Shown: one piece after another, positions 43,511-53,038 of the stretch | Layout of the letters: each line of letters starts with the position of its first letter | Position numbering within the stretch: the first letter of the stretch is position 1 | NCBI RefSeq assembly: GCF_944388875.1 | Contig: NZ_CALXKQ010000005.1 | Span: 51,708-115,707 of the forward strand | Direction of reading: 5' to 3' | From: an uncultured Brachyspira sp. | Lineage (GTDB): Bacteria; Spirochaetota; Brachyspiria; Brachyspirales; Brachyspiraceae | Length of the DNA stretch: 64,000 nt | Made by a program: the position numbers and the translations under genes | The notes under the pieces: model-generated | The model's database searches: none | The model's input: only the letters and a program-made list of their open reading frames with translations | Told to the model about the DNA's origin: nothing

Positions 43511-45193
43511 TTAAAATCTACTATCTCTAAGCATATAATTAAATTGATTTCTAGTATAAACTTTTATCTTGTTATTATGCAAAGCATAGCTCCTTGCGGT
43601 ACTTGTAAGTTCCAAAGGCAATACCAATATGCCATTATTAGCACCTGCTTCATCAATAAGCATTATAAAATCTCTTATTATCAATTCCCCAACTTCCGTA
43701 TTTCTCCAGCGTTTAAAAGATATTAATGTTAAATCTTTTTTGTTTTTATTTGAAGCAAATGCTAAATAGTTAACCTCATCTCCATAATCATAATTTATTA
43801 AATGATCATTATACTCCTGTACAGCAGAATACAATAATTTATTTTGTATTATATCCAAACAAATACTTTTAAATGATGCTAAAGTTATGTCGTATATCCT
43901 ATCAACCTTTTTTATAATTGCATTATCTGAAGCAGATGCACTTTCATTTAAATCTAATTCTGATAATATTTTTGCAATATCCATAGTGGATTCTATATCT
44001 ATTAATTGAAATATATTATCAATACTGTTAAATGAATCTTCCCATAATTTTACATTATTTTCCCAAATATCAATATATTTTTTATTAACATATTTTTCAT
44101 AATTTTCATCTTTATACTTTTCATCATTATTAAGCTGCATAGAAGTTCTTGCTTTTTTAAGCTGCTCATTAGCCTTTGATATTTCCATCAGATACTTCAA
44201 AATACCGTTAAAATCATACATATCAAACTCAGGGGCATCAAACAGCCTCACATGTTCAAAATAACTTAAAGCACTATTGATATCTTTGATAAAATAACTA
44301 TAAAAAGAAAAATCCAAAATAATATCAACTTTCTCTTTTTCTATTTCATTTATTCTATATTGACTGGAAAGTTTATTATATAAATCTGCAAAAGCATCAT
44401 TATCACTGGATTTATATAATATATAAAGATACATTCTATTAATGAAAAATTTGTATAAAGGATCGCTATTAATATATCTTGAAGATAAAACATGCTCAGC
44501 AAAATTTCTAGCAGTATCTATTTCATCTGCAGCAATATATAATGATAATAATATTTTTTCTACTAATATCATTTCATCATAATCTTCTTCAATATTGCTT
44601 ATATTTCTGCTAAGTCTTTTGTGAAGCTCCTCAAGCATTATAATAATTTTTTTATATTCATGGCTTACAAAATAACATAAAGAGGCTATTTTTAATTCAT
44701 CTATTTCAAAATCGCTCTTATTATTAAGAACTCTATTAAAATATCCGCATGCCAAATTATAAGCGCCCTCCCTTCCCAATATAGCTGCCGCTTTTAATGA
44801 ATAATAATTATCCTTAACATCTAATTGAGCTATTTTCAAAGTACATTTAAAACTTTCTTCCTTATTATCCAGCCTGTCATATATATCTTCCAGCTTCTTA
44901 TATATATTTACTTCCTCACCCTCAAAATAACCACTGTCAATTAATTTTTTGTATTTTTCCAAAGCATTTTCTAAAAAATTATGCTGTTCTTCAAGATTGG
45001 CAAGTTCATATATAGAGTTATAATCTGATGGATTAGCCTTAATTTTTTTCTCAAGCTCTTCCATCTTCTTTTTTATATTTTTGGGTTTATAATAATTATT
45101 CGGTCTTAATACAGAATTGAAAAACATAATAATACCTATTACTACTATAATAGATATAGGCACTATAAAAATATAACTATATGTGTCCATCAT
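43511..45193 (-). CDS. Membrane-anchored TPR/Mrr-like nuclease-domain protein, paralog 2 of 3
   Basis: 560 aa. A transmembrane helix lies at residues about 8-27 (IFIVPISIIVVIGIIMFF), followed by a basic linker with KNIKKKMEELEKKI. Helical TPR-like repeats fill about 45-330 (YNSIYELANLEEQHN, ACGYFNRVLNNKSDF). The C-terminal about 100 residues show the Mrr-like order: YGDEVNYLAF, LTLISFKRWRN, VGELIIRDF, GILVLPLELTSTARSYA, VYTRNQFNYML. SxK replaces the QxK of Mrr. A GGGTAATT ribosome site precedes ATG 45193. It shares a leftward operon with its paralogs. Confidence 0.75.
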   Translation of the reverse strand: MMDTYSYIFIVPISIIVVIGIIMFFNSVLRPNNYYKPKNIKKKMEELEKKIKANPSDYNSIYELANLEEQHNFLENALEKYKKLIDSGYFEGEEVNIYKKLEDIYDRLDNKEESFKCTLKIAQLDVKDNYYSLKAAAILGREGAYNLACGYFNRVLNNKSDFEIDELKIASLCYFVSHEYKKIIIMLEELHKRLSRNISNIEEDYDEMILVEKILLSLYIAADEIDTARNFAEHVLSSRYINSDPLYKFFINRMYLYILYKSSDNDAFADLYNKLSSQYRINEIEKEKVDIILDFSFYSYFIKDINSALSYFEHVRLFDAPEFDMYDFNGILKYLMEISKANEQLKKARTSMQLNNDEKYKDENYEKYVNKKYIDIWENNVKLWEDSFNSIDNIFQLIDIESTMDIAKILSELDLNESASASDNAIIKKVDRIYDITLASFKSICLDIIQNKLLYSAVQEYNDHLINYDYGDEVNYLAFASNKNKKDLTLISFKRWRNTEVGELIIRDFIMLIDEAGANNGILVLPLELTSTARSYALHNNKIKVYTRNQFNYMLRDSRF

Positions 45194-45225
45194 AAATTAC
45201 CCTAATTAAATTATAAATAAAAAAA

Positions 45226-46932
45226 TTAAACAAATTTAATCTTTAAAAAAGAATTAAATTGACTTCTGGAATAAACTGTTATCTTATCATTATGCAAAGC
45301 ATAGCTTTTAGCACTATTTGATAATCTAACAGGAAGAACTAATATTCCATTTTTTGCTCCGGCTTCATTTACCATAAGCATAAAATCTCTTAATATTAAT
45401 TCTCCAACTTCCGTATTTTTCCAGCGTTTAAAAGATATTAATGTTAAATCCTTTTTGCTTTTATTTATATGATAAGCTAAAAAATTGACTTCATCCCCAT
45501 ATTCATAATTAATAATATTATCAGAATACTCCTGCAATATAGAATATGATAATTTTGTCTGAACAATATTCTGACATAATTTTTTAAAGTTGCTGTAGCT
45601 TAATTTATATATCTTATCTATCTCATTTATATTTCCTGTTTTAGCATTATCATAAGAACTTTTATTAGCATTAAAGTCTGATAATATCTTATCAATATCC
45701 ATAGTTTTTTCTACTTCAGTTAATGATGTTATATAATCGAGATTAATAAAAGATGCCTCCCATAAACCTAAAACTTTCTCCCAAGTATCTATAGCATCCT
45801 TATCAACATATTTATCATATCTTTCATTTTTATATTTCTCATCATTCAATCCCATAGCACTTCTTAATTTATTTAATTGAGAGTACGCCTTATTCACCTC
45901 TGTTAAATAACTTAATACCTGATCCAAATAATATACACTGAACTCAAGCATATTGAATGATTTTAAAGTACTGAAATATTTTATAGATCTGTTAATATCT
46001 TTTAAAAAATAAGAATAAAAACCAAAGTCAAATATAAGACTGGCATATTTTCTGCTTCCTTTATCCAATTGGTAAATATTAATCAAATCATTATATAATT
46101 TATTAAATTTATCATTATCCGATAATTTATAAAGCATAAACATATACATTTTATCTATATGCATTCTGTGATCATGCTCTATTGAGTCATCAGTCAATAT
46201 TTTTTCAACAAATGAAATACCATTATTAAGCTCATCGGCAGATATATACATGGATATTAATAAGTCTTCTAAATTATTAATATCATTTCTATTTTTATCC
46301 TTATCTTTACTGCTTTTAAATTCATTAAAAGATTTTTTATACAATTCCTCTAAAAATACTATAGATTTTTTATAATCCTTAACCATAAAAAATGATAAGC
46401 TGGCTATCTTTAATTCATCTATTTCAAACTCATTTTTAGAAAGCAAAGCCCTATTAAAATAATCGCATGCTATCTGATATTTACCTTCTTTGCCTAATAT
46501 GCTGGCAATTTTAATTAAATAATAAATATTATTAGGCTCAGCTTTAGATATTAAAAGCATGTATTTTAAGCTATTTTCTTTATCATTCAATTCACTATAT
46601 CCGCTCTCCAGCTTTTTGTATATTTCTATTTCTTCATTATAATCATCAGAAAAATATCTGGCTTCTATAAGAGCCTCATATTTTTCTAAAGCACTCTTTA
46701 AATCCCCATATTCCTCTTCTAATGAAGCAAGTTCATACAGAGAATCTAAATCTTTCAGATTAGAGGCAATATTATCTCTAAGCTCTTCCATTCTTTTCTT
46801 TATATTTTTTGAAGTTTTTTTAACAGGGGCTTTTTTGCCTTTAGAAAATATATTTCTTATCATAATAATAGTTGCAATTAATACAACCAAAAATAAAACT
46901 GCAGCTGCAATATACAGAATATTATCATTCAT
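45226..46932 (-). CDS. Membrane-anchored TPR/Mrr-like nuclease-domain protein, paralog 1 of 3
   Basis: 568 aa, the first gene of the tandem. TM helix at about 5-26 (LYIAAAVLFLVVLIATIIMI), Lys-rich linker, TPR-like helices from about 50 to 350, a spacer with the shared TMDIDKIL motif near 400, and a C-terminal domain from about 478. The acidic pair D480/E481, followed by S500-F-K502, would be the PD-(D/E)xK-type catalytic residues. The hydrophobic strand GILVLPVRL and late YSRSQF match Mrr_cat layout. A GAGGTAAATT ribosome site precedes ATG 46932. The domain call is by pattern only. Confidence 0.75.
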   Translation of the reverse strand: MNDNILYIAAAVLFLVVLIATIIMIRNIFSKGKKAPVKKTSKNIKKRMEELRDNIASNLKDLDSLYELASLEEEYGDLKSALEKYEALIEARYFSDDYNEEIEIYKKLESGYSELNDKENSLKYMLLISKAEPNNIYYLIKIASILGKEGKYQIACDYFNRALLSKNEFEIDELKIASLSFFMVKDYKKSIVFLEELYKKSFNEFKSSKDKDKNRNDINNLEDLLISMYISADELNNGISFVEKILTDDSIEHDHRMHIDKMYMFMLYKLSDNDKFNKLYNDLINIYQLDKGSRKYASLIFDFGFYSYFLKDINRSIKYFSTLKSFNMLEFSVYYLDQVLSYLTEVNKAYSQLNKLRSAMGLNDEKYKNERYDKYVDKDAIDTWEKVLGLWEASFINLDYITSLTEVEKTMDIDKILSDFNANKSSYDNAKTGNINEIDKIYKLSYSNFKKLCQNIVQTKLSYSILQEYSDNIINYEYGDEVNFLAYHINKSKKDLTLISFKRWKNTEVGELILRDFMLMVNEAGAKNGILVLPVRLSNSAKSYALHNDKITVYSRSQFNSFLKIKFV

Positions 46933-47042
46933 AATTTACCTCAAAATACTATTCATAGTTAAAAAAATATATAATATTATAAAGTATATATAAAAAAATT
47001 AAAAGTTTAAATAAACTATTAATTTTAATTATTTAATATTAC

Positions 47043-47070
47043 TTGACTTTAATATCTAATATAGTATATT
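47043..47070 (+). promoter_or_regulatory. Promoter of the sugar-type binding-protein gene
   Basis: TTGACT (47043-47048), 16-base spacer, TATATT (47065-47070), about 40 bases before the ATG. Confidence 0.55.
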
Positions 47071-47111
47071 TTTTCATATTCATTACAAAATAAATATAGG
47101 AGTATAAACAA

Positions 47112-48356
47112 ATGAAAAAAATTATAACTTTATTAATTGCATTGTCATTAACGGTGCTTTTTATAGTTTCTTGTAATGGTAATAAGGAGGCTCAAGGCAA
47201 TTCCATAACGGTAATGGTTCCAGATTGGGCTGTACCTTCTGATGAAATGCTTAATGCCTTTACAAAGGAAACTGGCATTACTGTTAATATGAATGCTATG
47301 GCTTGGGAAAATATAAGAGATAAAATATCAATAGCTGCTGCTGGAGGAACTGCTGCTGCTGATGTTGTAGAAGTTGACTGGTCTTGGGTTGGAGAGTTTT
47401 ACAGTGCTGATTGGCTTGAACCTATAGAATTAACTCAGGAAGAAATTGATGCTATGCCTTCTATACAGCCTTTCATAATAGACGGTAAAGTTTTAGCTCT
47501 TCCGTATGCTAATGATTTCCGTTTGGCTTATTACAATAAAAAACATTTTGAAACTGCCGGCATTACTGAAGCTCCAAAATCTTGGGACAATGTTTATGAA
47601 GATTTAAAAAAGATTAAAGCTGCTGGAGTAACTAAATATCCTTTCTCTATGCCTTTGAATGCTGATGAGTCATGCACTACTTCTTTAATATGGCTTACTT
47701 ATTCAAAATATGGAATAGTATTTAATGAAGACGGCACTTTAAATAAAGATGCTGTACTTGGAGCATTACAATTTATTAATCAAATGGTTAATGTTGATAA
47801 TTTGATTGACCCAGCATGCAAAACTTCTACTGGTATGGATGCATACAGAAGAATTAACTCAGGAGAAGCTAGTTTTATAGTAGGTCCTACTTCATTTGTA
47901 AGCAGAGTACAAGATACTAATGAATCTCAAGTTGTAGGAGATGTTATACCTATACTTCTTCCTGGTGCTACAGGACCTTCTCCAAAAACTTTTGCTTTAC
48001 CAGAAGGTGTAGGAGTGATAAAACTATCTAAAAACAAAGAAGCAGCTATGAAATTCGTAAAATGGTTTAATTCTCCTGAAATACAAAAACAATTAAACTA
48101 TGTACAAAATACTATGCCTACAAGAACTTCTGTAATGGAAGAGCTTATTAATGAAGGCAAATTAAAAAATACAGGTGCTTTACTTGAAGAGTCAAAATTA
48201 ATATCTAGTCCATTCCCAAAAGGTGTTCCTAGCTATTATTCTGAAATGACTACTGCTATATTCAATGCGGTTAATGAAATGGTGCTTGGAGCAAAAACTC
48301 CAGAACAGGCTTTTGATGCAATGGATGCTAAAATAAAAGAATTAGCTGCTAGATAA
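47112..48356 (+). CDS. Extracellular solute-binding lipoprotein, family 1 (carbohydrate type)
   Basis: 414 aa with a signal peptide and lipobox FIVSC (Cys near 21). The mature domain follows the MalE/family 1 pattern: ITVMVPDWAVPSDEMLNAFTKETGI, DVVEVDWSWVGEF, and KVLALPYANDFRLAYYNKK, the inter-lobe strand motif. It ends with the helix carrying EQAFDAMDAKIKELAAR. It would deliver a sugar or polyol to a MalFG-type permease; the matching permease genes lie 1.4 kb downstream past a repeat element and a transposase relic. A terminator directly follows. Confidence 0.92.
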   Translation: MKKIITLLIALSLTVLFIVSCNGNKEAQGNSITVMVPDWAVPSDEMLNAFTKETGITVNMNAMAWENIRDKISIAAAGGTAAADVVEVDWSWVGEFYSADWLEPIELTQEEIDAMPSIQPFIIDGKVLALPYANDFRLAYYNKKHFETAGITEAPKSWDNVYEDLKKIKAAGVTKYPFSMPLNADESCTTSLIWLTYSKYGIVFNEDGTLNKDAVLGALQFINQMVNVDNLIDPACKTSTGMDAYRRINSGEASFIVGPTSFVSRVQDTNESQVVGDVIPILLPGATGPSPKTFALPEGVGVIKLSKNKEAAMKFVKWFNSPEIQKQLNYVQNTMPTRTSVMEELINEGKLKNTGALLEESKLISSPFPKGVPSYYSEMTTAIFNAVNEMVLGAKTPEQAFDAMDAKIKELAAR

Positions 48357-48370
48357 CAAATAAATATAAA

Positions 48371-48407
48371 AAAGGGTATTGCTAAAATGCAATGCCCTTA
48401 TTTTTTT
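48371..48407 (+). terminator. Intrinsic terminator after the binding-protein gene
   Basis: Stem GGGTATTGC (48374-48382) / GCAATGCCC (48389-48397) with loop TAAAAT, preceded by A-run and followed by T-run. Confidence 0.88.
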
Positions 48408-48414
48408 AATTTTA

Positions 48415-48610
48415 ACGCACGTAAAATACGCTTTTTTATACAATCAAAATTAGAATTCAAATTCGTTTATATATCAAAATTCTATTCTGCGTGCGGTGAT
48501 CAAGATTTTAAATTTAAACAACATTGGGCGGGTGTGATTTTTCTTTGTACGCAATAAAATAAATTAAATAAGAAATACAAAATAAAGCATCAAAATTTAA
48601 AGGGCGGGAG
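48415..48610. repeat. GC-boxed inverted-repeat element, copy 3 (3' part missing)
   Basis: Same order and spacing as copies 1 and 2 over the left half: ACGCACGT (48415-48422), GCGTGCGG (48489-48496), TAAATTTAAA, then GGGCGGGT (48526-48533) and GGGCGGGA (48602-48609). Spacing from ACGCACGT to GCGTGCGG is 73-74 bases in all three copies. The later boxes and right terminus are missing; the transposase relic follows directly. It lies in the 640-base gap 48357-48996. Confidence 0.75.
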
Positions 48611-48631
48611 TCTAAATAATTTTCAAAAATT

Positions 48632-48953
48632 ATACTTTGGCATTTGTAAATGAGATACAAAGAGTAGAAAATCAATCGTTTGTATATAGAAGTTTATATT
48701 ATTGAGCTAAATGTTATACTGCAAATTTGATAAATAATGAAAAATATAATGATTTTAAACAGGTTATAGTTATTAATATTTTAGACTTTAATTTATTAAA
48801 GGTTATTGATAAAGAACATAGCTGCTATGTTATAAAATAGATTGATACCAATCATAACTTACAAATCATTTCGAAATGCACTTCCTAGAATTACAGTGGG
48901 GTTTTGGAAAAGACATAACTATAATTAAAAAAATATTAAATAAAAAACTGTAA
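48632..48953 (+). pseudogene. Degenerate PD-(D/E)XK (Rpn-type) transposase/nuclease fragment
   Basis: No intact frame, but successive pieces match the family in order. VNEIQRVENQSFVYRSLYY is then broken by TGA 48703 at the expected Trp. AKCYTANLINNEKYNDFKQ and VIVINILDFNLL follow, then TAG 48838, and after a one-base frame change NHFEMHFLELQWGFGKDI to a TAA at 48951. In Rpn/PD-(D/E)XK transposases the IEIQ, YAKLY, INILDF and MHFLEL blocks appear in this order. The N-terminal catalytic part is missing, replaced by repeat element copy 3. It is the same family as the gene starting at 63807. Confidence 0.8.
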
Positions 48954-48996
48954 GTATTAAGAAATTGAGTTTTGAAACAAGTCTAATATATAAAAA

Positions 48997-49485
48997 TTAC
49001 TGAGCTTTATTCCAAATATTATTAAGTTTATCCTGCATTATAAGAGAAGAGATATTTACTATAAAAATTAATCCAGTTGGAAAAAGAGTAAAAAGCATAA
49101 TTAAATTTTCTATTTTTGCTGGAGAACTGATTAATGTTAATGATAAAATAATAATATTGAAGAAGATATTAAAAAAATAAATAACAGCAACTGAAATATC
49201 AATAATCACAAGAACCATTGTTTTATCTTCAGTATTATTCATACCAACTTTTAAAGGCATTTCTTTATAAACTATCTTTCCATATTTATAATACCAATAC
49301 TTAAAATAAAGTCCTCCTGTAACTATACCTAATATTACTTCTAATGCTGGATTCAAATCTTCTCTTTCAGTAAAATTTCTTATTTCAGATGAAGTATGAT
49401 ATATCCAATAAATATAATACCAACCGCAAGTAACAATATTCAATAAAAACACCATTGGTATAGTTCTTACAGTACCTTTTTTCAT
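48997..49485 (-). CDS. DUF4234-type membrane protein
   Basis: 162 aa. The start GTVRTIPMVFLLNIVTCGWYYIYWIYHTSSEI with two tandem aromatic helices matches DUF4234 small membrane proteins, where the motif TCGxYxxYWxY recurs; here a second copy reads VTGGLYFKYWYYKYG. About four hydrophobic helices are seen. It is oriented against the flanking transporter genes and lies between the binding protein and its permeases, so it is probably part of an insertion. Role unknown. Confidence 0.7.
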   Translation of the reverse strand: MKKGTVRTIPMVFLLNIVTCGWYYIYWIYHTSSEIRNFTEREDLNPALEVILGIVTGGLYFKYWYYKYGKIVYKEMPLKVGMNNTEDKTMVLVIIDISVAVIYFFNIFFNIIILSLTLISSPAKIENLIMLFTLFPTGLIFIVNISSLIMQDKLNNIWNKAQ

Positions 49486-49712
49486 AAATAAGTCCGTAAA
49501 TGCATTTTATGTAAAAATTCTCGAAACTTTTTATATTTTGTTTAATTAATTTAATATAATTTTATTTTGTCAAATCTTAGTTATTTATGAATGTAATAAT
49601 AATTTGCTGGAAATACAAAATTATAAAAATACTAGAAATAAAATAGTATAAATATTTATTAATCTATTTTAAAAAAGTATAATAAAACTATTTTATAAAA
49701 ATAATAATTCAT

Positions 49713-49741
49713 TTGACAAATTTTAATAGTTTAGTTATATT
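49713..49741 (+). promoter_or_regulatory. Promoter of the ABC permease pair
   Basis: TTGACA (49713-49718), 17-base spacer, TATATT (49736-49741), about 30 bases before the permease ATG. Confidence 0.6.
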
Positions 49742-49771
49742 TTATAGACAATTACAAATTATTTTTGGATT

Positions 49772-50644
49772 ATGAAAAAGAGTAAAATTTTACCCTATAT
49801 ACTAATATCGCCAGCATTTATTATTATGGCTGTCTTCGTGCTGTATCCAGTGATAGTAACATTTTTTTACAGCTTAAGAAAAATGAAATTAACCGCCCCA
49901 AAAGATACAGCATTCATAGGATTTAATAATTATATCACAACTTTAAAATCTTTTGATTTTTGGTATTCGCTTCAAAACAGCATGATGATAATGATTATAG
50001 TTATAGTAGTATGTGTTTTATTCGGCTTATTTTCAGCTGTGATTTTAGATGCTGACAGCAAATTAAAAAATATATTAATGGCTATTGCTGTTATACCTTG
50101 GGCATTACCTCCTGTTGTAAATGGAATACTTTGGAAATGGATATTTTATCCGGGATATGGTTTTATGAACAAAATTTTATATAATCTTAATCTTATAGAA
50201 GAGCCTATACAATACTTATCCAATAGATATTCTCTAATGCTTATTGTAGGAATAGTTATAGCATGGCGTAATATACCTTTTTGTTCTATAGTATTGCTTT
50301 CATCTATAAGAGCTATACCTGATGTTGTATATGATGCCGCTAGTATAGACGGAGCTAATAGATTTCAAATGTTTATGAGAATAACATTGCCTCTATTAAT
50401 GCCAGCATTCGGTATAATACTAACATTTACATCCATATCGGCTATTAATGTATTTGATGAAGTTGTATCAATATCAGGATACAGTAATTTAGGAAAAACT
50501 ATACTTCTTGAAGATTATATGATAACTTTTTCATTTTTGGATTTTGGAAGGGGAAGTTCTTTAACATATTTAGTTATGCTTGCAGCTGGAACTTTGGGAA
50601 TGCTTTATATAAGAGCTATGTCCAAAAAGATTGATTATATATAA
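49772..50644 (+). CDS. Carbohydrate-type ABC permease, MalF-like
   Basis: 290 aa with six hydrophobic helices. The cytoplasmic EAA loop is near residue 185: YDAASIDGANRFQMFMRITLPLLMP, which fits the binding-protein-dependent inner-membrane component signature. The N-terminal IGFNNY segment is typical of UgpA/MalF-type subunits. It pairs with the MalG-like gene 40 bases downstream. No ATPase gene lies in the operon; a shared MsmX-type ATPase elsewhere would be required. Confidence 0.93.
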   Translation: MKKSKILPYILISPAFIIMAVFVLYPVIVTFFYSLRKMKLTAPKDTAFIGFNNYITTLKSFDFWYSLQNSMMIMIIVIVVCVLFGLFSAVILDADSKLKNILMAIAVIPWALPPVVNGILWKWIFYPGYGFMNKILYNLNLIEEPIQYLSNRYSLMLIVGIVIAWRNIPFCSIVLLSSIRAIPDVVYDAASIDGANRFQMFMRITLPLLMPAFGIILTFTSISAINVFDEVVSISGYSNLGKTILLEDYMITFSFLDFGRGSSLTYLVMLAAGTLGMLYIRAMSKKIDYI

Positions 50645-50684
50645 AATTGATAATACAGAATAAATTAAGTTAAGTAATAAAATT

Positions 50685-51536
50685 ATGAAAAATAAAAAAA
50701 GAAGCAAAAGAATAAATTTTTTGTATTACATATCAGTAATATTTTTTGTAATAATTATTTTAGGACCTATCATTTGGGCTGTAATTGTAAGCTTTACACC
50801 AGAATATGAAATGTTTAAAAACACTTCAACTTTTCTGCCTAAAAATCCCACAATAGATAATTATGTCAAACTATTTACAGCATCTGACAGACAGTCAAAA
50901 ATGTTTTTTATAGGTATAATTAACTCTATAAAAACAGCATTCATAACAATATTTTTATGCATACCATGTTCTGTAATGTGTGCCTATGCAATATCAAAAA
51001 TGAAATTTAAAGGCAGAAATATAGTAAAAACTTTAATACTTGTATCTATGGCAATACCTGCATTTACAACAATTATACCTCTTTACAGAATGTTCTCATT
51101 GTTATCATTGCTTGATAATTTATTTTCCTTATCTTTAATATATGTAACATCATTTTTACCTATCAATACTTGGATGATATCAAATTATTTTGATACAATA
51201 CCAGTGGATATAGAAGAAGCCGCCTATATAGACGGATGCAATGAAATGGACGTATTATTTAGAGTAATGCTTCCTATATCAGCTCCTATTATTCTATCAG
51301 CTTTTCTGCTTGTTTTTCTCATGTCTTGGGGACAATTTCAAATACCGCTTATATTGGCAAGCTCTCCTGCTACAAAGCCTATATCAATAGTAGCATCTGA
51401 GTTCGTTTCTAAAGACAGTATACAATACGGCATAACAACAGCGGCAGGTTTATTGGCTATATTCCCTCCTGCATTACTTGCAATAATATTTAGAAAATTT
51501 CTGGTTAGAGGCATGACTGGAGGTGCTACTAAATAA
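50685..51536 (+). CDS. Carbohydrate-type ABC permease, MalG-like
   Basis: 283 aa with six helices. The EAA loop reads IEEAAYIDGCNEMDVLFRVMLPISAP, as in MalG/UgpE subunits. It starts at ATG 50685, 40 bases after the MalF-like gene, with no terminator between. It would form the transmembrane pore with that subunit. The binding protein at 47112-48356 is the likely partner, given family and proximity. Confidence 0.93.
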   Translation: MKNKKRSKRINFLYYISVIFFVIIILGPIIWAVIVSFTPEYEMFKNTSTFLPKNPTIDNYVKLFTASDRQSKMFFIGIINSIKTAFITIFLCIPCSVMCAYAISKMKFKGRNIVKTLILVSMAIPAFTTIIPLYRMFSLLSLLDNLFSLSLIYVTSFLPINTWMISNYFDTIPVDIEEAAYIDGCNEMDVLFRVMLPISAPIILSAFLLVFLMSWGQFQIPLILASSPATKPISIVASEFVSKDSIQYGITTAAGLLAIFPPALLAIIFRKFLVRGMTGGATK

Positions 51537-51592
51537 TACAAAGTTCGATATATTATATAAAAAGTTAAATAAATAATATAATTTTGCAAATA

Positions 51593-51620
51593 TTGACTTT
51601 TTAAATATATTGTGTATAAT
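51593..51620 (+). promoter_or_regulatory. Promoter of the ffh-rpsP-khpA-rimM operon
   Basis: TTGACT (51593-51598), 16-base spacer, consensus TATAAT (51615-51620), about 40 bases before the GTG start. Confidence 0.7.
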
Positions 51621-51659
51621 ATGGTCTGGAATTAATATATTTAAGGTTGTTTTTTTATT

Positions 51660-53015
51660 GTGTTTGGTAATTTAACAAAATCTATATCTAATGTATTCTC
51701 TAAAATACGTGATAAAAAAGTTTTGTCTGATAAAGATATAACAGACAGTCTTATAACTATTAAAGAAGCACTTTTATCAGCTGATGTATCTTTGGAAGCT
51801 GCTGATAAATTCCTAGAAGAAGCTACAAAAAGAGCAATAGGAAAAGAAAAATTGGAAGGGGTAGACCCTGCCAATCAATTCATAGCAGATGTACATGATA
51901 CATTAGTTAATATGATAGGCGAAGGTGAAAGCGGCTTAAAATTAGAGCCTGTAGAAAAAACAACTATCACACTCCTCTTTGGTTTGCAAGGTTCTGGTAA
52001 AACTACAACTTCTGCTAAATTAGCTAAATACTATAAAGATAAAAGACGCGTTATGTTGGTAGGTTTGGATGTTCACAGACCTGCAGCTATGGAGCAGCTT
52101 GCCGTTTTAGCTAAAGAGGTAGGCGTTCCTTATCATATAGACACCAAAGAAAAAAAAGCATATAAAATACTCAAGAAAGCTCTTGCTATTGCCAAAAAAG
52201 AACAGTACAACATGATTCTTGTTGATACTGCAGGACGTTTGGAAATAGACGATGAAATGATGCTTGAGCTTAGACGTGTTGTAAACTCTGCTAATGTTAC
52301 AGAAAAATTATTAGTTGTAGATTCTACAGCAGGTCAAAGCGTTTATGATGTTGCAAAAAATTTCCAAAGCAATATAGGAATAGACGGAGTAATACTCACT
52401 AAATTTGATTCAGGTACAAGAGGCGGTGCTGCATTATCTCTTAGATATGCTACAGGATCATCTGTAAAATTTGTGGGTATCGGTGAGCATTTGGATGATA
52501 TAGATGTATTTGATCCTAAAAGAGTAGCAGGTCAAATACTAGGCATGGGAGATATTGTAAAACTTGTAGAAAAAGCCCGTGCTGCTATAAGTGAAAAAGA
52601 AGCTCATGAAATGCTTCAAAAAGTTATAGAAAATAATTTTGACTATAATGATTTTCTCAAACAAATAGAAGCTACTGCCAAAATGGGCGGCATAACTAAA
52701 ATGACTTCAATGATTCCAGGAATGGCTAATATAGATACGGAATTATTAAGCCGTGAAGAAGAAAAATTTAAAAAGTATAAAGCCATTATACAGTCTATGA
52801 CTAAAAAAGAAAGACTAGCCCTATTTCCTTTAAATAATTCAAGAAAAATGAGAATATCTAAAGGAAGCGGTCAAAGTGTTTATGATGTAAATCAGCTAAT
52901 AAAACAATTTACTATGATGAAAAACATGATGGGCAGCACTAAAAAGATGGATAAGCTCGCAAAATCCCTAGAGGGTATGGGTATGTCTATAGATGATTTA
53001 AATAAATTAATGTAA
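51660..53015 (+). CDS. ffh: Signal recognition particle protein Ffh (SRP54)
   Basis: 451 aa GTPase targeting nascent membrane proteins to FtsY/SecYEG. It starts with GTG 51660 (MFGNLTKSISNVF). N domain, then G domain with P-loop GLQGSGKTT, DTAGRLEID and TKFDSGTRGG. The C-terminal M domain is methionine-rich (MTSMIPGMANI, MMKNMMGS), binding 4.5S RNA and signal peptides. Full length. It leads the usual ffh-rpsP-khpA-rimM operon. Confidence 0.97.
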   Translation: MFGNLTKSISNVFSKIRDKKVLSDKDITDSLITIKEALLSADVSLEAADKFLEEATKRAIGKEKLEGVDPANQFIADVHDTLVNMIGEGESGLKLEPVEKTTITLLFGLQGSGKTTTSAKLAKYYKDKRRVMLVGLDVHRPAAMEQLAVLAKEVGVPYHIDTKEKKAYKILKKALAIAKKEQYNMILVDTAGRLEIDDEMMLELRRVVNSANVTEKLLVVDSTAGQSVYDVAKNFQSNIGIDGVILTKFDSGTRGGAALSLRYATGSSVKFVGIGEHLDDIDVFDPKRVAGQILGMGDIVKLVEKARAAISEKEAHEMLQKVIENNFDYNDFLKQIEATAKMGGITKMTSMIPGMANIDTELLSREEEKFKKYKAIIQSMTKKERLALFPLNNSRKMRISKGSGQSVYDVNQLIKQFTMMKNMMGSTKKMDKLAKSLEGMGMSIDDLNKLM

Positions 53016-53038
53016 TAAAAGTTTGGAGGAAAAAAAAG

